Shown here one piece after another: positions 1 to 8,363 of a stretch of DNA of 64,000 nucleotides; positions within the stretch are counted from its first letter, which is position 1, and each line of letters opens with the position of its first letter. The translations under genes were made by a program, and so were the position numbers. The notes under the pieces are model-generated. The model saw only the letters and a list, made by a program, of their open reading frames with translations, ran no database searches and had not been told where the DNA came from. This DNA is from Microbulbifer salipaludis (GTDB lineage: Bacteria > Pseudomonadota > Gammaproteobacteria > Pseudomonadales > Cellvibrionaceae): contig NZ_JAEKJR010000002.1 in NCBI RefSeq assembly GCF_017303155.1, forward strand, positions 1,922,001-1,986,000, in the 5' to 3' direction.

Positions 1-268
1 GCTCCCGATCCACCCGCTCAATCAGCGCCCGCTGCAGCTGCTGCGGCGCAATCGCCAGATCTTTTATCCACCAGGGGTGCACCCCAACTGCGCCATACCA
101 GTCGGGCTCGGAATCCACCAGTGCAAACAGGTGCCGCCACTGGGGGATGCTCACGCCCGGAATAATGAGCGCGCCAACACCGTTGGCGACAGAGCGCGCC
201 CAGACTTCAGCGCGATCCGGCGCAAAGGCGTCAAAATCGAAGTGGCAGTGACTGTCGACCAGCGGCAT
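1..268 (-). CDS. TatD-family metal-dependent hydrolase, 5' part only
   Basis: This is the N-terminal portion of a gene that runs off the left edge; it starts with ATG at 266-268 and about 89 codons are visible. The protein opens MPLVDSHCHFDFDAF, where HCH is the metal-binding HxH that begins the TIM-barrel amidohydrolase fold of TatD proteins. It continues with a GALIIPGVS segment and GVHPWW, both typical of TatD. Family members are metal-dependent DNases or 3'-5' exonucleases of the cytoplasm. The C-terminal metal ligands lie outside the window, so activity cannot be judged. The next gene ends at 432 on the same strand, leaving a gap of about 160 bp. Confidence 0.85.
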   Translation of the reverse strand, partial: MPLVDSHCHFDFDAFAPDRAEVWARSVANGVGALIIPGVSIPQWRHLFALVDSEPDWYGAVGVHPWWIKDLAIAPQQLQRALIERVDRE

Positions 269-431
269 CGCGAAAAACCCTCGGGGTCTTTGGGGGAATG
301 CGTGGCATTGTAGGATTTTTGTCAGGCCTGTGCGCGACAAATTCGGCGGGGTGGGCATGGCCACACTGAACGCGGCCGCGTTGCTTTACGGCTACGCGAG
401 GATGACAACCCCAGAGGGGATATTGGAAGGA

Positions 432-1292
432 TTATTGGCCGCCCTGCTCCGCCAGTTTGCGGCCCGCTTCAAGCTCTACGCGGAAGTTCTTCACCATCTG
501 CCGCAGGAATAGACGCGGCGCGAGCCGGTAAAGCCAGGCGCCGAGCAGGCTTTTGTCTTTCGCAAACAGGCGTTCCTTGCCGGCGCTTTGTGCGGCCACA
601 ATACGCTCGGCCATCCAGTCTGCACTGCGCACAACGCCAATGGTGCTCTGCGCGTGCTGGGCACGCCCACCATTTCCGGAGAGCGCATTCGCATCGATGT
701 TGGTCGCCACAAAGCTGGGGTAGACCATCAACACCCGTACTCCCTCCTCGCGCACCTCTTCGCGAAAGGTTTCGAAGTACTGGTGTAGTGCGCTTTTCGC
801 CGCACAGTATCCCGCGCGCCCGAGCACAGGCATCCAGCCCGCCATGGAGCTGATATTGATCACACAACCTGCGGCCGCCCGCAACGGTGCCAGTAATCCC
901 TGAGCCAGCTCGACCGGCGCGTGGTAGTCCACCGCCATAACCCGCCGAATAACTGCATTGGATGTCTGACACGCGAGGCTACGGTGGGTGATCCCCGCGT
1001 TATTGATCAGCAAGTCGACTGCCGCATAGCGCTCACGCAACTGTGTGCAGAGTTCCGCCACGGCCACCTCGCTGGACAGGTCTGCCACAAACACTTCGGC
1101 GTCGATATTCTCGCACTGCAGTTCATGGCGGCGAGCGGCCAACGCCTCGTCATCCACATCCACAAGGGCAAAGCGCAAACGGCAACCGCCACCATACGCC
1201 TTGATTAACGCGCTCACTAGCGCCCAGCCGAGCCCCCCGGCGGCACCGGTCACCACAAAGGTTTTCACGGTATCTTCCCGACGGGTGCCCAT
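432..1292 (-). CDS. Short-chain dehydrogenase/reductase (SDR)
   Basis: This 286-residue protein is a classical SDR with an N-terminal Rossmann fold. VTGAAGGLG (about residues 14-22) is the glycine-rich nucleotide-binding motif, NNAG follows near residue 96, and the catalytic Ser and YCAAK motif lies near residue 160. The substrate is not readable; an alcohol/ketone redox step is inferred. The annotated ATG at 1290-1292 shares one base with the TGA of the upstream epimerase gene (TGATG), which suggests translational coupling. A GTG at 1266-1268 is an alternative start that would trim eight residues. It is the last gene of an apparent four-gene operon with a flavin monooxygenase and a transporter. 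Confidence 0.88.
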   Translation of the reverse strand: MGTRREDTVKTFVVTGAAGGLGWALVSALIKAYGGGCRLRFALVDVDDEALAARRHELQCENIDAEVFVADLSSEVAVAELCTQLRERYAAVDLLINNAGITHRSLACQTSNAVIRRVMAVDYHAPVELAQGLLAPLRAAAGCVINISSMAGWMPVLGRAGYCAAKSALHQYFETFREEVREEGVRVLMVYPSFVATNIDANALSGNGGRAQHAQSTIGVVRSADWMAERIVAAQSAGKERLFAKDKSLLGAWLYRLAPRLFLRQMVKNFRVELEAGRKLAEQGGQ

Positions 1293-2290
1293 CAGTGCTG
1301 CCCTCCGGCCAGTGCTGGCTCGGCAAGAGTGACCTGTGCGGTGTCGGCGTCAACCGAAATACTCAGGGCCTCGCGGGCAAAGTAGGCAAAGGCCTCAGCG
1401 GACGTTTTCTGTGGTTGATAACCCAGCTCGGTCTTCAAGCGCGTATTCAGCAGCACAGGCCGATATTGCAGGAACATCAGTTGTGCCGGATGCACATTGC
1501 CAAGCCCCAGGTAGTAGCTCAGCCCCAGCAGGGCTTTCAGCAACCAAACCGGCGGGCGGCGCAGGGGCTTGCCCAGCAGCCGCGCGATTTCTGCCGGGGT
1601 CAGGGCACCGTCACCCGCCAGGTTGTAGATGCCGCTCGCACTGCGTTTGACACCGAATTCAATCGCACCAATGACATCCTGGTCCCATACGAAGACGAAT
1701 GGGGAGTTGTAGCCACCGGGGTCCAGAATACTGCTGCCCGCAAACAGATCACTGATCTTGCTGTTGGTGGTCGCGCCAACAATGGAGCAGGGACGGAAGA
1801 TGAGCTGCTGGAGCTGCGGATACTTCACGCGATAGTCGGCGAGCATCTCTTCCACCCGGCGCTTGTGATCCGAATATGCGAACTCTGGGTTACCGCGCAG
1901 CGAGTCCTGCTCGTCGAGCCAGGCCGGGTTGTCGGCATGGTAGCCATAGGCCGCGCCGCTGCTGGTCAAGGTGAGATGCTCGACGCCCGCGGCAATACAG
2001 GCATCGAGTACGTTGCGGGTGCCCTCGACGTCGATCCGGTATTCCCGCGCGCGGTCTCGCCCCGGGGAAACCACTGAAGCCAGGTGCACCACATGGGTGA
2101 TCCGTTCCGCACGCATCAACTCCACCAGGGCGTCGTCACAGATATCCATGACAAATAGCGGGAATGGGGTGTCCTTGTGCTGAATATCCACGCCCACCAC
2201 CGGCATCTGACCACTCAGTAGAGACCCGAGCTGGCCACCCACGTAGCCGGCGGCACCGGTAATCAAGACTCGTTGTTCACGCATTTTCAC
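1292..2290 (-). CDS. NAD-dependent epimerase/dehydratase family protein
   Basis: A 332-residue extended SDR. The N-terminal GAAGYVGG motif (about residues 12-19) binds NAD(P), and AYSDHKRR near residue 140 supplies the YxxxK catalytic pair. The C-terminal half shows the usual substrate-binding part with FRPCSIVG and the DVIGAIEFG segment. Such proteins act on nucleotide sugars, but many homologues reduce or dehydrate other hydroxy/keto compounds such as sterols, so the substrate is left open. The gene ends exactly where the following SDR begins (TGATG). The next gene upstream (a BASS transporter) ends 35 bp away, so the genes probably share one transcript. Confidence 0.85.
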   Translation of the reverse strand: MKMREQRVLITGAAGYVGGQLGSLLSGQMPVVGVDIQHKDTPFPLFVMDICDDALVELMRAERITHVVHLASVVSPGRDRAREYRIDVEGTRNVLDACIAAGVEHLTLTSSGAAYGYHADNPAWLDEQDSLRGNPEFAYSDHKRRVEEMLADYRVKYPQLQQLIFRPCSIVGATTNSKISDLFAGSSILDPGGYNSPFVFVWDQDVIGAIEFGVKRSASGIYNLAGDGALTPAEIARLLGKPLRRPPVWLLKALLGLSYYLGLGNVHPAQLMFLQYRPVLLNTRLKTELGYQPQKTSAEAFAYFAREALSISVDADTAQVTLAEPALAGGQH

Positions 2291-2325
2291 ACTGCTCTTA
2301 TTGTTTTACGGATCGTACACGAGGC

Positions 2326-3279
2326 CTAGCCGGAGTATTCACCGGCGTTCACACGCACCGCCACACGACGCTGGCTCAAATTCCAGCAGCCCGCCAGGCA
2401 CAGGCCGGAAATCAGATGCCACACGCCCCAGAACCCGGCGATTACCAGCATCTCCCCCGCCTCGGGGTAGAAGGTGAAAAGAATCGCCAGTGCCAGCCCC
2501 GAATTCTGAATCCCGACCTCCATGGTCACCGCCCGACGATCCCCCTGCGGCAGACGCGCCGCGCGGCTGGCCAGGTCACCAATCAGGAAAGCAATGGCAT
2601 TGTGGGCCACCACCAGTACCAGCACCGCGCCCGCGATTTGCAGTGCGGTGTGCCAGTGCTTGCTGAATGAAATCACCACGAACAGCAGGAACACCAGCAG
2701 CGACGCGGCTCGAAAAAACGGCTCGCTGCGCGCGGCAAAGCGCGGCCATCGTGCACCAGCAATCATGCCCAGCGCCATCGGCAGGGCCAGCACCAGCACC
2801 ACCATCATCACCATATTTTCTGCCGGCAACGCAATCGCCTGCAGGGCTTCGCGTGTGTGGGGGTTCAGGCTTCCGTACAGGGCGAAATTAAACGGGGTCA
2901 TAACGACCGCTGCCACACTGGAAACGGCCGTCATACTCACGGAGGTAGCCACATTGGCGCGCCCGATCCAGGTCATCACATTGGAAAAAGTACCCCCGGG
3001 ACAACAGGAGACCAGAATCATCCCCAGAGCCAGGCCGGGGCTGATGTTCAGTGCCCAGGTAGCCAGACAGGTGATGGCAGGCAGTAACAAAAACTGTGCA
3101 ACCAGCCCGGTGAGCGGCGCCACCGGGCGCCTGAAAACCCGCGCAAAGTCGGCTTTGCGGAGCCCCAGGGAGACGCCGAACATCATAAATGCCAGCACGG
3201 CATTCAAGGCGACGAGGGCGGCCGGGGACATTTGGAAACTGTCGATCGAAGCGATGACTACCGGGTTGGATACATTCAT
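2326..3279 (-). CDS. Bile acid:sodium symporter family (BASS) transporter
   Basis: This 317-residue inner-membrane protein has about nine to ten hydrophobic segments. The segment VSCCPGGTFSNVMTWIGRANVA (about residues 89-110) and the later VGIQNSGLALAI (about 252-263) correspond to the two unwound substrate- and Na+-binding regions of the BASS fold (PF01758 type). Family members take up bile acids, sterol sulfates, pantoate or other organic anions with Na+. It lies between a flavin monooxygenase gene (13 bp upstream) and an epimerase gene, so it may import the substrate of that oxidative pathway. The actual substrate cannot be derived from the sequence. Confidence 0.87.
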   Translation of the reverse strand: MNVSNPVVIASIDSFQMSPAALVALNAVLAFMMFGVSLGLRKADFARVFRRPVAPLTGLVAQFLLLPAITCLATWALNISPGLALGMILVSCCPGGTFSNVMTWIGRANVATSVSMTAVSSVAAVVMTPFNFALYGSLNPHTREALQAIALPAENMVMMVVLVLALPMALGMIAGARWPRFAARSEPFFRAASLLVFLLFVVISFSKHWHTALQIAGAVLVLVVAHNAIAFLIGDLASRAARLPQGDRRAVTMEVGIQNSGLALAILFTFYPEAGEMLVIAGFWGVWHLISGLCLAGCWNLSQRRVAVRVNAGEYSG

Positions 3280-3292
3280 GGGCTGGGTGGCC

Positions 3293-4639
3293 TCAGCGAG
3301 TCACTGCGGCCGAACTGGATGAAAAGTGCTCAGTATCCGCAACAGGCAGGTCCCGGAGCAAGTCTTTGGTGTGACCGGCCAGTGCTTTCAAGTAGGTATC
3401 CTTGTGCACGTAGTACGCCATGCGCTCAAGCTTGAGGTAGTTCATTCCGCCGTCGGCGCGTTGAGCGGCCTCTACTTGCTTGGTCCGCTGGAGTTTGTGG
3501 GCAGACGCCGCGCCGCCGGCGAGCTGTCGAATGTACAGCGCCACCATCTCCGCTTGGCGGTTGCGCCCTTCCCAGCCGAGTCCGGCCGCTTCCACCATCC
3601 CCATCACAAACAGGTTGTCGTACTGCGGATGGAACACATTCAGGTACAGCCGCGGTGCAAAACCCTCCCAGTTCAGGTGCACGCGATCAATGAACGGATA
3701 GTGCAGCTTGTAGCCGGTCGCCATCAGGACCATGTCGTAGTCACCACTGGCACCATCGGTAAAAGTCACTCTGTTCCCTTCCACCTCGGCAACGTCGCTG
3801 CGCGCCTTGATATCCCCATGACCAATATGGTGCAGAATCAGGGAGTTGATCACCGGGTGTGACTCAAACATCTTGTAGTCTGGCTTGGGCAGGCCGTACT
3901 GTTCCGGAGAGCCGAGCATGAGCTTGGACAGCGCTGCACTGATACGCTGCTGCACAAACCGCGGCAGCTTGATGCGCCCACCCAGGGCATCCGTGGCCTG
4001 GCCGCCGATGAACTTTGGCAGAAAGTAGTAGCCGCGGCGCAGGCTGATATCGACACTCTTGGCACGGTGCACGGCATCCACAGCGATGTCGGCGCCACTG
4101 TTGCCACAGCCCACCAGCAAAACACGCTTGCCCTCGAAGATCGCCGGATCGCGGTAGTCGCGGGAGTGCAGTAACTCGCCGGCAAATGTACCGGGCAGCG
4201 ACGGCATATTGGGGTGATGGAGGGTACCGTTGGCGATGAGCAGGCCGCCGAACTCCCGGGTCTGCTCTTCACCACCGCGGCGGGTTGTAATGTGCCACAT
4301 GTCCCCCACGCGCTCGCAGTGAACCACTTCGGTCTCAAATTCGTAGTGGCGATAGAGGTCGAATTCACGGGCGTAGGCGCGGAAGTAATCGCGCATTTCG
4401 CTGTGATGTGGGAACAGCGCCACATCGTCACCCATGGGAAATTCGGCAAACTCCGTCATCTTCCTGGACGAGATCAGGTGCGCCGACTCGTACATGGTGC
4501 TGGTGGGGCTGTCGATATCCCACAGGCCACCCACATCGCTGTGGGTTTCAAATCCGACACAGGGGATCCCATGTTTGGCCAGATTGCGTACACTGCACAG
4601 CCCCATGGGGCCGGCACCGATCACAGCGAAAGGCTTCAT
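3293..4639 (-). CDS. Flavin-containing monooxygenase (FMO/Baeyer-Villiger type)
   Basis: A 448-residue class B flavoprotein monooxygenase. GAGPMGLCSVRNL at the N-terminus is the FAD-binding GxGxxG, FAGELLHSRDYRDP fits the FMO fingerprint FxGxxxHxxxY/F, and GCGNSGADIA is the NADPH-binding motif. A C-terminal ATGYKLHYPF matches the conserved ATG-containing segment of the family. The ATG at 4637-4639 is preferred over an upstream in-frame start at 4684 because GGAG lies about eight bases before it and the FAD motif then begins at its usual place. It is the first gene of the operon with BASS, epimerase and SDR genes and is divergent from an AraC regulator. Oxygenation of a ketone, thioether or amine is expected; the substrate is unknown. 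Confidence 0.88.
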   Translation of the reverse strand: MKPFAVIGAGPMGLCSVRNLAKHGIPCVGFETHSDVGGLWDIDSPTSTMYESAHLISSRKMTEFAEFPMGDDVALFPHHSEMRDYFRAYAREFDLYRHYEFETEVVHCERVGDMWHITTRRGGEEQTREFGGLLIANGTLHHPNMPSLPGTFAGELLHSRDYRDPAIFEGKRVLLVGCGNSGADIAVDAVHRAKSVDISLRRGYYFLPKFIGGQATDALGGRIKLPRFVQQRISAALSKLMLGSPEQYGLPKPDYKMFESHPVINSLILHHIGHGDIKARSDVAEVEGNRVTFTDGASGDYDMVLMATGYKLHYPFIDRVHLNWEGFAPRLYLNVFHPQYDNLFVMGMVEAAGLGWEGRNRQAEMVALYIRQLAGGAASAHKLQRTKQVEAAQRADGGMNYLKLERMAYYVHKDTYLKALAGHTKDLLRDLPVADTEHFSSSSAAVTR

Positions 4640-4719
4640 TATTCTTCTCCGGGCTTCTCTCTCAGCACACTGCCCGATACTCAAGCAGTGGCCAGGCGCG
4701 CTCTTTTAACATCGGCCTG

Positions 4720-4749
4720 TTGCCAATAGGTATTGGCGATCAATATAAC
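4720..4749 (+). promoter_or_regulatory. Sigma70-like promoter with an embedded palindrome (araC-type gene)
   Basis: In the divergent region a -35-like TTGCCA (4720-4725) and a -10-like TATAAC (4744-4749) are 18 bp apart and point toward the AraC regulator. A perfect inverted repeat, GCCAATA-GG-TATTGGC (4722-4737), overlaps the -35 box and the spacer, the classic place for a repressor site. It could serve autoregulation or control of the divergent monooxygenase operon. Binding is inference. Confidence 0.5.
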
Positions 4750-4796
4750 GTGACATTCAGGGGCGCCGTCGTCATAATCGGGCAGCATCTGGTTAA

Positions 4797-5807
4797 TTGC
4801 GGACAGACCTAGTGAACACGAGAGACAGCAGAAGCGTAACTTTAAGCTATACACGCGCAATTATAAGCGCTCTGGAAAGGCTACAGCTAAAACTCCCCGC
4901 TGAGGCCGAAGCGCTTCTGGCCGACATTAACGAGGAAGAGCGCGTCCCAATGCAGGTCCAGGAGGCGATCTGGCTCGCCGTCCAGGCTGCGCATCCCGAC
5001 CCGCTGCTGGGCATCCGGCTCGGCCAGGCCATGCAGGGCAGCCAGATGGGCCTGGTGGGCTACCTGCTGATGACACAGAAAAACCTGGGTGCCGCGCTCG
5101 ACCAGCTGCTCATCTACCACCCACTGCTGGGTGAAGGCGGCCAGTTTGAAATGCGCCGCGGCAGCTTCTACGTGGATTTCTGTTACCGCCCGAATTACCT
5201 GCGCTGCGCGCGCCTGCGGGTGGAAACCGTGCTTTCCATTTGCCTGGCCCAGGCCCGGGCCATGACCGGCCGGCACTTCCAACCCCAGAGTGTCCAGTTT
5301 GCCTACCCCACCCCTTCGCTGGCGGTACAGCAACAGTACCAGCAGCTGCTGCAGGCCCCGGTACAGTTCAACGCGGAATTCTCCGGTATTCGCCTGCGCC
5401 CGCAGGACCTGGAGATTCCGCTGGTGGCCGCCGATCGTCAGGTGATGGCCCGCCTCAAGCCAGAAGCAGACGCGCTGCTGAAGGCGCTGACCAGCAAAAG
5501 CCTGCAACTGCGCGTGGCGCACTTGCTGCAACAGGAGCCGCAGCTTAGCCGCGAGCAGGTCGCCGCAAGGCTTTGTATCAGCCCGCGCCACCTCGGGCGC
5601 AAACTGCTGGAAGAGGACGCCAGCTTCAGGGCCATTCAGGACGAAGTGCGCAGCCACTATGCCTGCCAGTGGCTGCGAGAAGGCGAAAAAACCAACGTGG
5701 ATATAGCCGCGGCACTGGGCTATTGCGACGAGAGCGCCTTCGGCAAGGCGTTCCGGCGCTGGACCGGGCTGTCACCCAAAGCCTTCAAGGCAGAACGATC
5801 GGCATGA
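4797..5807 (+). CDS. AraC-family transcriptional regulator (AraC_E N-terminal domain)
   Basis: A 336-residue regulator. The first 200 residues match the arabinose-binding-like AraC_E region seen in OruR-type regulators (GIRLGQAMQGSQMGLVGYLLM). The last 100 carry the double helix-turn-helix (VAARLCISPRHLGRKL, then DIAAALGYCDESAFGKAFRRWTGLSPKAF). The start is uncertain: the open frame begins with TTG at 4797, and a GTG at 4812 is equally possible; no ATG is available near the N-terminus. It is divergent from the monooxygenase operon, so control of that operon is the simplest inference. A promoter with a palindrome lies about 50-75 bp upstream. Confidence 0.88.
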   Translation: MRTDLVNTRDSRSVTLSYTRAIISALERLQLKLPAEAEALLADINEEERVPMQVQEAIWLAVQAAHPDPLLGIRLGQAMQGSQMGLVGYLLMTQKNLGAALDQLLIYHPLLGEGGQFEMRRGSFYVDFCYRPNYLRCARLRVETVLSICLAQARAMTGRHFQPQSVQFAYPTPSLAVQQQYQQLLQAPVQFNAEFSGIRLRPQDLEIPLVAADRQVMARLKPEADALLKALTSKSLQLRVAHLLQQEPQLSREQVAARLCISPRHLGRKLLEEDASFRAIQDEVRSHYACQWLREGEKTNVDIAAALGYCDESAFGKAFRRWTGLSPKAFKAERSA

Positions 5808-5808
5808 C

Positions 5809-6822
5809 TCAAGACGGCGCCAGATGTGCGGCGAAAAATGCCTCCAGCTGGTGCCGGAATGGTGCAATGGACTTGTAGCGCGACTCTTCAGGCGACATGG
5901 AGGCGACTGCCGCCTGCAGTTGCCGGAGCGCACCCGGCACTCCCAGCAAGTCCTCGAGCGGATTAATCATCACGCGGATGGAGAACACCACCGCACCGGT
6001 TTGCGGCAGGCGCCGCAGAGACTGCCGTTCGACCCGCAGGAACAGGCTCTTTTCGACCTCTCGCCTATCCTCGTCCCTATTCTCCTCCCTATCCTCATCC
6101 TCCTCGCTGTCCGCCTCACTGCCCTCCCCTCGATGCAGCAGTTCCGCCGAGTCCACCACCGACCAGTTACCGCGCCACACGGGAAACTCCGGCAACAGGT
6201 GATCGAAGAAGCGCGCGACCTGGGCACCGATTTTTTCTGCAAAACCCGGTACCGGCCGGTGAATTTCCGCCAACGGCTGGCCGATTTTCTCCTCCAGCCG
6301 CCAGTAACTGGGCGCGGCCAGAGAAGCTGCAACCAGTGTATAACCGTGCTCACCGGGCATCAGCAGGCAAAGATCATCCGCCACCCATAGGCTCGCATTC
6401 CACAGCGGTTCATCGCTCCCCATGGCGGCCGCCGGGCCACCCCAGCGGAGACAATCCGCCCTGTGCTGCCACGCAAGACCGCCGCTCGACTCAAAATGGT
6501 ACGCCGGGTGATGTTGCCGAAGATGCTGCGCCAACAGCGCAACCAGTTCCCGCTGCGCCGGCAAAGACGACGGCAGCTGCGCAAATACCCTGTCCCCCAG
6601 CCTGCGCCGGGCACTCAGTTTGTTGTGATGGTAGTGGGGCAAACGGGGGCAGTCCTGGAGCCAGAGGTCCGGGGAAAGCCGGTTCAGCCCCATATGCACA
6701 ATGCGAGGGTCCCGTAGGAACGGGAGCACCCTGACGGGAGAAAGGAGGTCCTGGGCGTAGCGGCGGTGATCCCGGCCCGCTACCCCCATAGAGGCGAATT
6801 GCGCCCCAAGCAATACAGCCAC
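5809..6822 (-). CDS. DUF3445 protein (heme-dependent oxidative N-demethylase-like)
   Basis: A 337-residue protein resembling the DUF3445 family, some members of which are described as the alpha subunit of heme-dependent oxidative N-demethylases. Family-like stretches are MGLNRLSPDLWLQDCP near residue 45, the LMPGEHGYTLVAA region near 155, and NWSVVD near 220. Between about residues 232 and 256 there is a very acidic and arginine-rich insert made of four-residue units (DEDR, EENR, DEDR) encoded by a 12-bp tandem repeat; this looks like a recent expansion in a surface loop. It starts 3 bp after the stop of a lipoprotein gene on the same strand. Enzymatic role is inferred from family only. Confidence 0.7.
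   Translation of the reverse strand: MAVLLGAQFASMGVAGRDHRRYAQDLLSPVRVLPFLRDPRIVHMGLNRLSPDLWLQDCPRLPHYHHNKLSARRRLGDRVFAQLPSSLPAQRELVALLAQHLRQHHPAYHFESSGGLAWQHRADCLRWGGPAAAMGSDEPLWNASLWVADDLCLLMPGEHGYTLVAASLAAPSYWRLEEKIGQPLAEIHRPVPGFAEKIGAQVARFFDHLLPEFPVWRGNWSVVDSAELLHRGEGSEADSEEDEDREENRDEDRREVEKSLFLRVERQSLRRLPQTGAVVFSIRVMINPLEDLLGVPGALRQLQAAVASMSPEESRYKSIAPFRHQLEAFFAAHLAPS
6064..6111. repeat. 12-bp imperfect tandem repeat inside the DUF3445 gene
   Basis: Three consecutive units (6064-6075, 6076-6087, 6088-6099) read cctatcctcgtc, cctattctcctc and cctatcctcatc, followed by a diverged fourth copy at 6100-6111. The strand is almost purely pyrimidine over about 60 bp. In the protein the units give DEDR/EENR/DEDR. 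Twelve-base units keep the reading frame if copy number changes. Confidence 0.8.
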
Positions 6823-6825
6823 CCG

Positions 6826-7353
6826 CTAGCGGGCCACCGTAGCCTGCTGAGCAGCGCGCGCCTGATTCAGCGCAGCCAGGTCCTGCAGCCATACAATGTC
6901 AGCGGCAACCACCGGCTGCCCCGTGAGCGCGCCCAGAGCTGCACCCACCTGCTCGAGGTTGGTCGCTTCCGTACCGCCGGTCACGGCATCGAGGGGCAGC
7001 TCGACCCACGCCTGGCCACTCTGATCCACTACCGGCTTGCCGTTGTCCATCAGGCGCGCCAGCTTGCCGTTATCATCATCCTGGCCCACTGCGCTGATGT
7101 GGCGATCAATGGCGGAAGAACCGCCCGCCGGCAGGTAGATGGTGCCGTTGGTAAAGTCCACCGCAAAGGCAACCACCCCTGGCAAGATACCGAACAGCAA
7201 CCCGGCACCGTTCAGAATAACCACCACCGGATCAACCCGACCGCCGGTCTGCCCTTTCCGCTCCGGGTATAAAAAGTAACCGCAGGCGGTAAGATTCAGC
7301 ATCAGGGTCAAAAGACAGGAAGCAGCAATGCCGCGCTTGATCGATTTATTCAT
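6826..7353 (-). CDS. Putative outer-membrane or periplasmic lipoprotein, conserved in gammaproteobacteria
   Basis: A 175-residue protein starting with ATG at 7351-7353; the open frame extends further upstream, but the signal peptide MNKSIKRGIAASCLLTLMLNLTAC starts here and an AGGAACG Shine-Dalgarno-like stretch precedes it. The LTAC lipobox predicts lipidation at Cys24. The mature part begins GYFLYPERKGQTGGRVDP, then a short hydrophobic segment, then a VDFTNGTIYLP stretch. Homologues with this pattern have been mislabelled polynucleotide phosphorylase in databases; nothing here supports a nuclease. The function is unknown. It is followed after 3 bp by the DUF3445 gene. Confidence 0.75.
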   Translation of the reverse strand: MNKSIKRGIAASCLLTLMLNLTACGYFLYPERKGQTGGRVDPVVVILNGAGLLFGILPGVVAFAVDFTNGTIYLPAGGSSAIDRHISAVGQDDDNGKLARLMDNGKPVVDQSGQAWVELPLDAVTGGTEATNLEQVGAALGALTGQPVVAADIVWLQDLAALNQARAAQQATVAR

Positions 7354-7666
7354 GGATATTCGTTCCTGAAAGATAAGTTCACCACAGAGTTCAGGCTCGG
7401 AAGAATACCGATTTGTCTGCCCCCCCGAAAGTGGCGCCCATCGTATCTTTGTGCGCCAGGTCGCAGGCACACCGTTACTTCGCCGGTATTCTGGTCACAA
7501 CCGTCGCAAAAAGCAGGTAGCTCCTGGCCATCACGGGCCAGAGTGTGCGAAATGACCACCTGATCAAGGCTTCAATAACAACCAATAAGACTGCAACAAC
7601 CAACAAGACCGCGCCGATCAGGGCAGCCCCCATAACGGCCCTGCGGACACCAACGGAGACAACACC
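7354..7666. other. Divergent intergenic region between two lipoprotein genes
   Basis: This 313-bp stretch separates the minus-strand lipoprotein gene from the plus-strand SYLF gene. It should hold promoters for both. Short open frames in it are not supported by ribosome binding sites or recognisable sequence, and no convincing hairpin or repeat was found. Confidence 0.4.
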
Positions 7667-8242
7667 ATGCGCCCCCACTTTCGATACTCCACCCTGCTGG
7701 TTCTGCTCACGCAGGTATTCCTGCTGGCCGCCTGTGCGGCACCCGGCCAGACCCGTGACGAGCAGCGCCAACACATCCAGCAAACCGAACGCGAAGTACT
7801 CGATGCGCTGTATCGACTGAAACCCGACCTGCGCAGCGACGTCGCCAAGGCACCGGGTTACGCAGTATTCAGCAACGTAAACGTCAACCTGTTACTGGCC
7901 AGCGCGTCCACCGGCTACGGTGTCGCGGTGAGTGGATCCGGTGAACGCACCTACATGAAAATGGGCGAGGTCGGTGTTGGCCTCGGCTTCGGAGTTAAAG
8001 ATTTCCGCGCCCTGTTTGTCTTCGACTCACCAGCGGTCATGAATCGCTTTGTGGAACACGGCTGGTCCTTCGGTGGCCACGCAGATGCCGCTGCCAAGGC
8101 CCAGGACAAGGGTATGGCCGTTGGTGGCGAGGTTGTCGCGGATGGCATGCGGGTGTATCAACTGACCGAGAGCGGCATCGCACTGCAAGCCACACTCAAG
8201 GGCACCAAGTACTGGAAAGACAGTGCGCTGAACTTCGATTAA
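7667..8242 (+). CDS. SYLF/YSC84-domain lipoprotein
   Basis: A 191-residue secreted protein. The signal peptide ends in the lipobox LLAAC (Cys near residue 23), so it should be anchored to a membrane by lipid. The mature region carries the SYLF/Ysc84 pattern: GYAVFSNVNVNLLLAS, then TYMKMGEVGVGLGFGVKDFRALFVF. Eukaryotic SYLF domains bind phosphoinositides and actin; bacterial ones are small lipoproteins of unknown role. It starts at ATG 7667. The gene stands alone; a stretch with a candidate non-coding RNA follows. Confidence 0.82.
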   Translation: MRPHFRYSTLLVLLTQVFLLAACAAPGQTRDEQRQHIQQTEREVLDALYRLKPDLRSDVAKAPGYAVFSNVNVNLLLASASTGYGVAVSGSGERTYMKMGEVGVGLGFGVKDFRALFVFDSPAVMNRFVEHGWSFGGHADAAAKAQDKGMAVGGEVVADGMRVYQLTESGIALQATLKGTKYWKDSALNFD

Positions 8243-8363
8243 AACCAGACGCTTGCCCGCCGGCTGCAAAGTGCTCCGCAAGCTGATCAAAAGTTAACCA
8301 ATCGTGCGCCAACTTTTGCCTCCGGCACGACGACGTGAACAGAGCCTGCCTAAACTTTAGACA

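Noticed and set aside
269..431. Possible terminator ACCC/GGGT near 290
   Set aside because: The stem is only 4 bp and too weak to support.
7475..7783. Hydrophobic 102-codon frame on the minus strand
   Set aside because: It overlaps the start of the well-supported SYLF lipoprotein gene and has no ribosome site.
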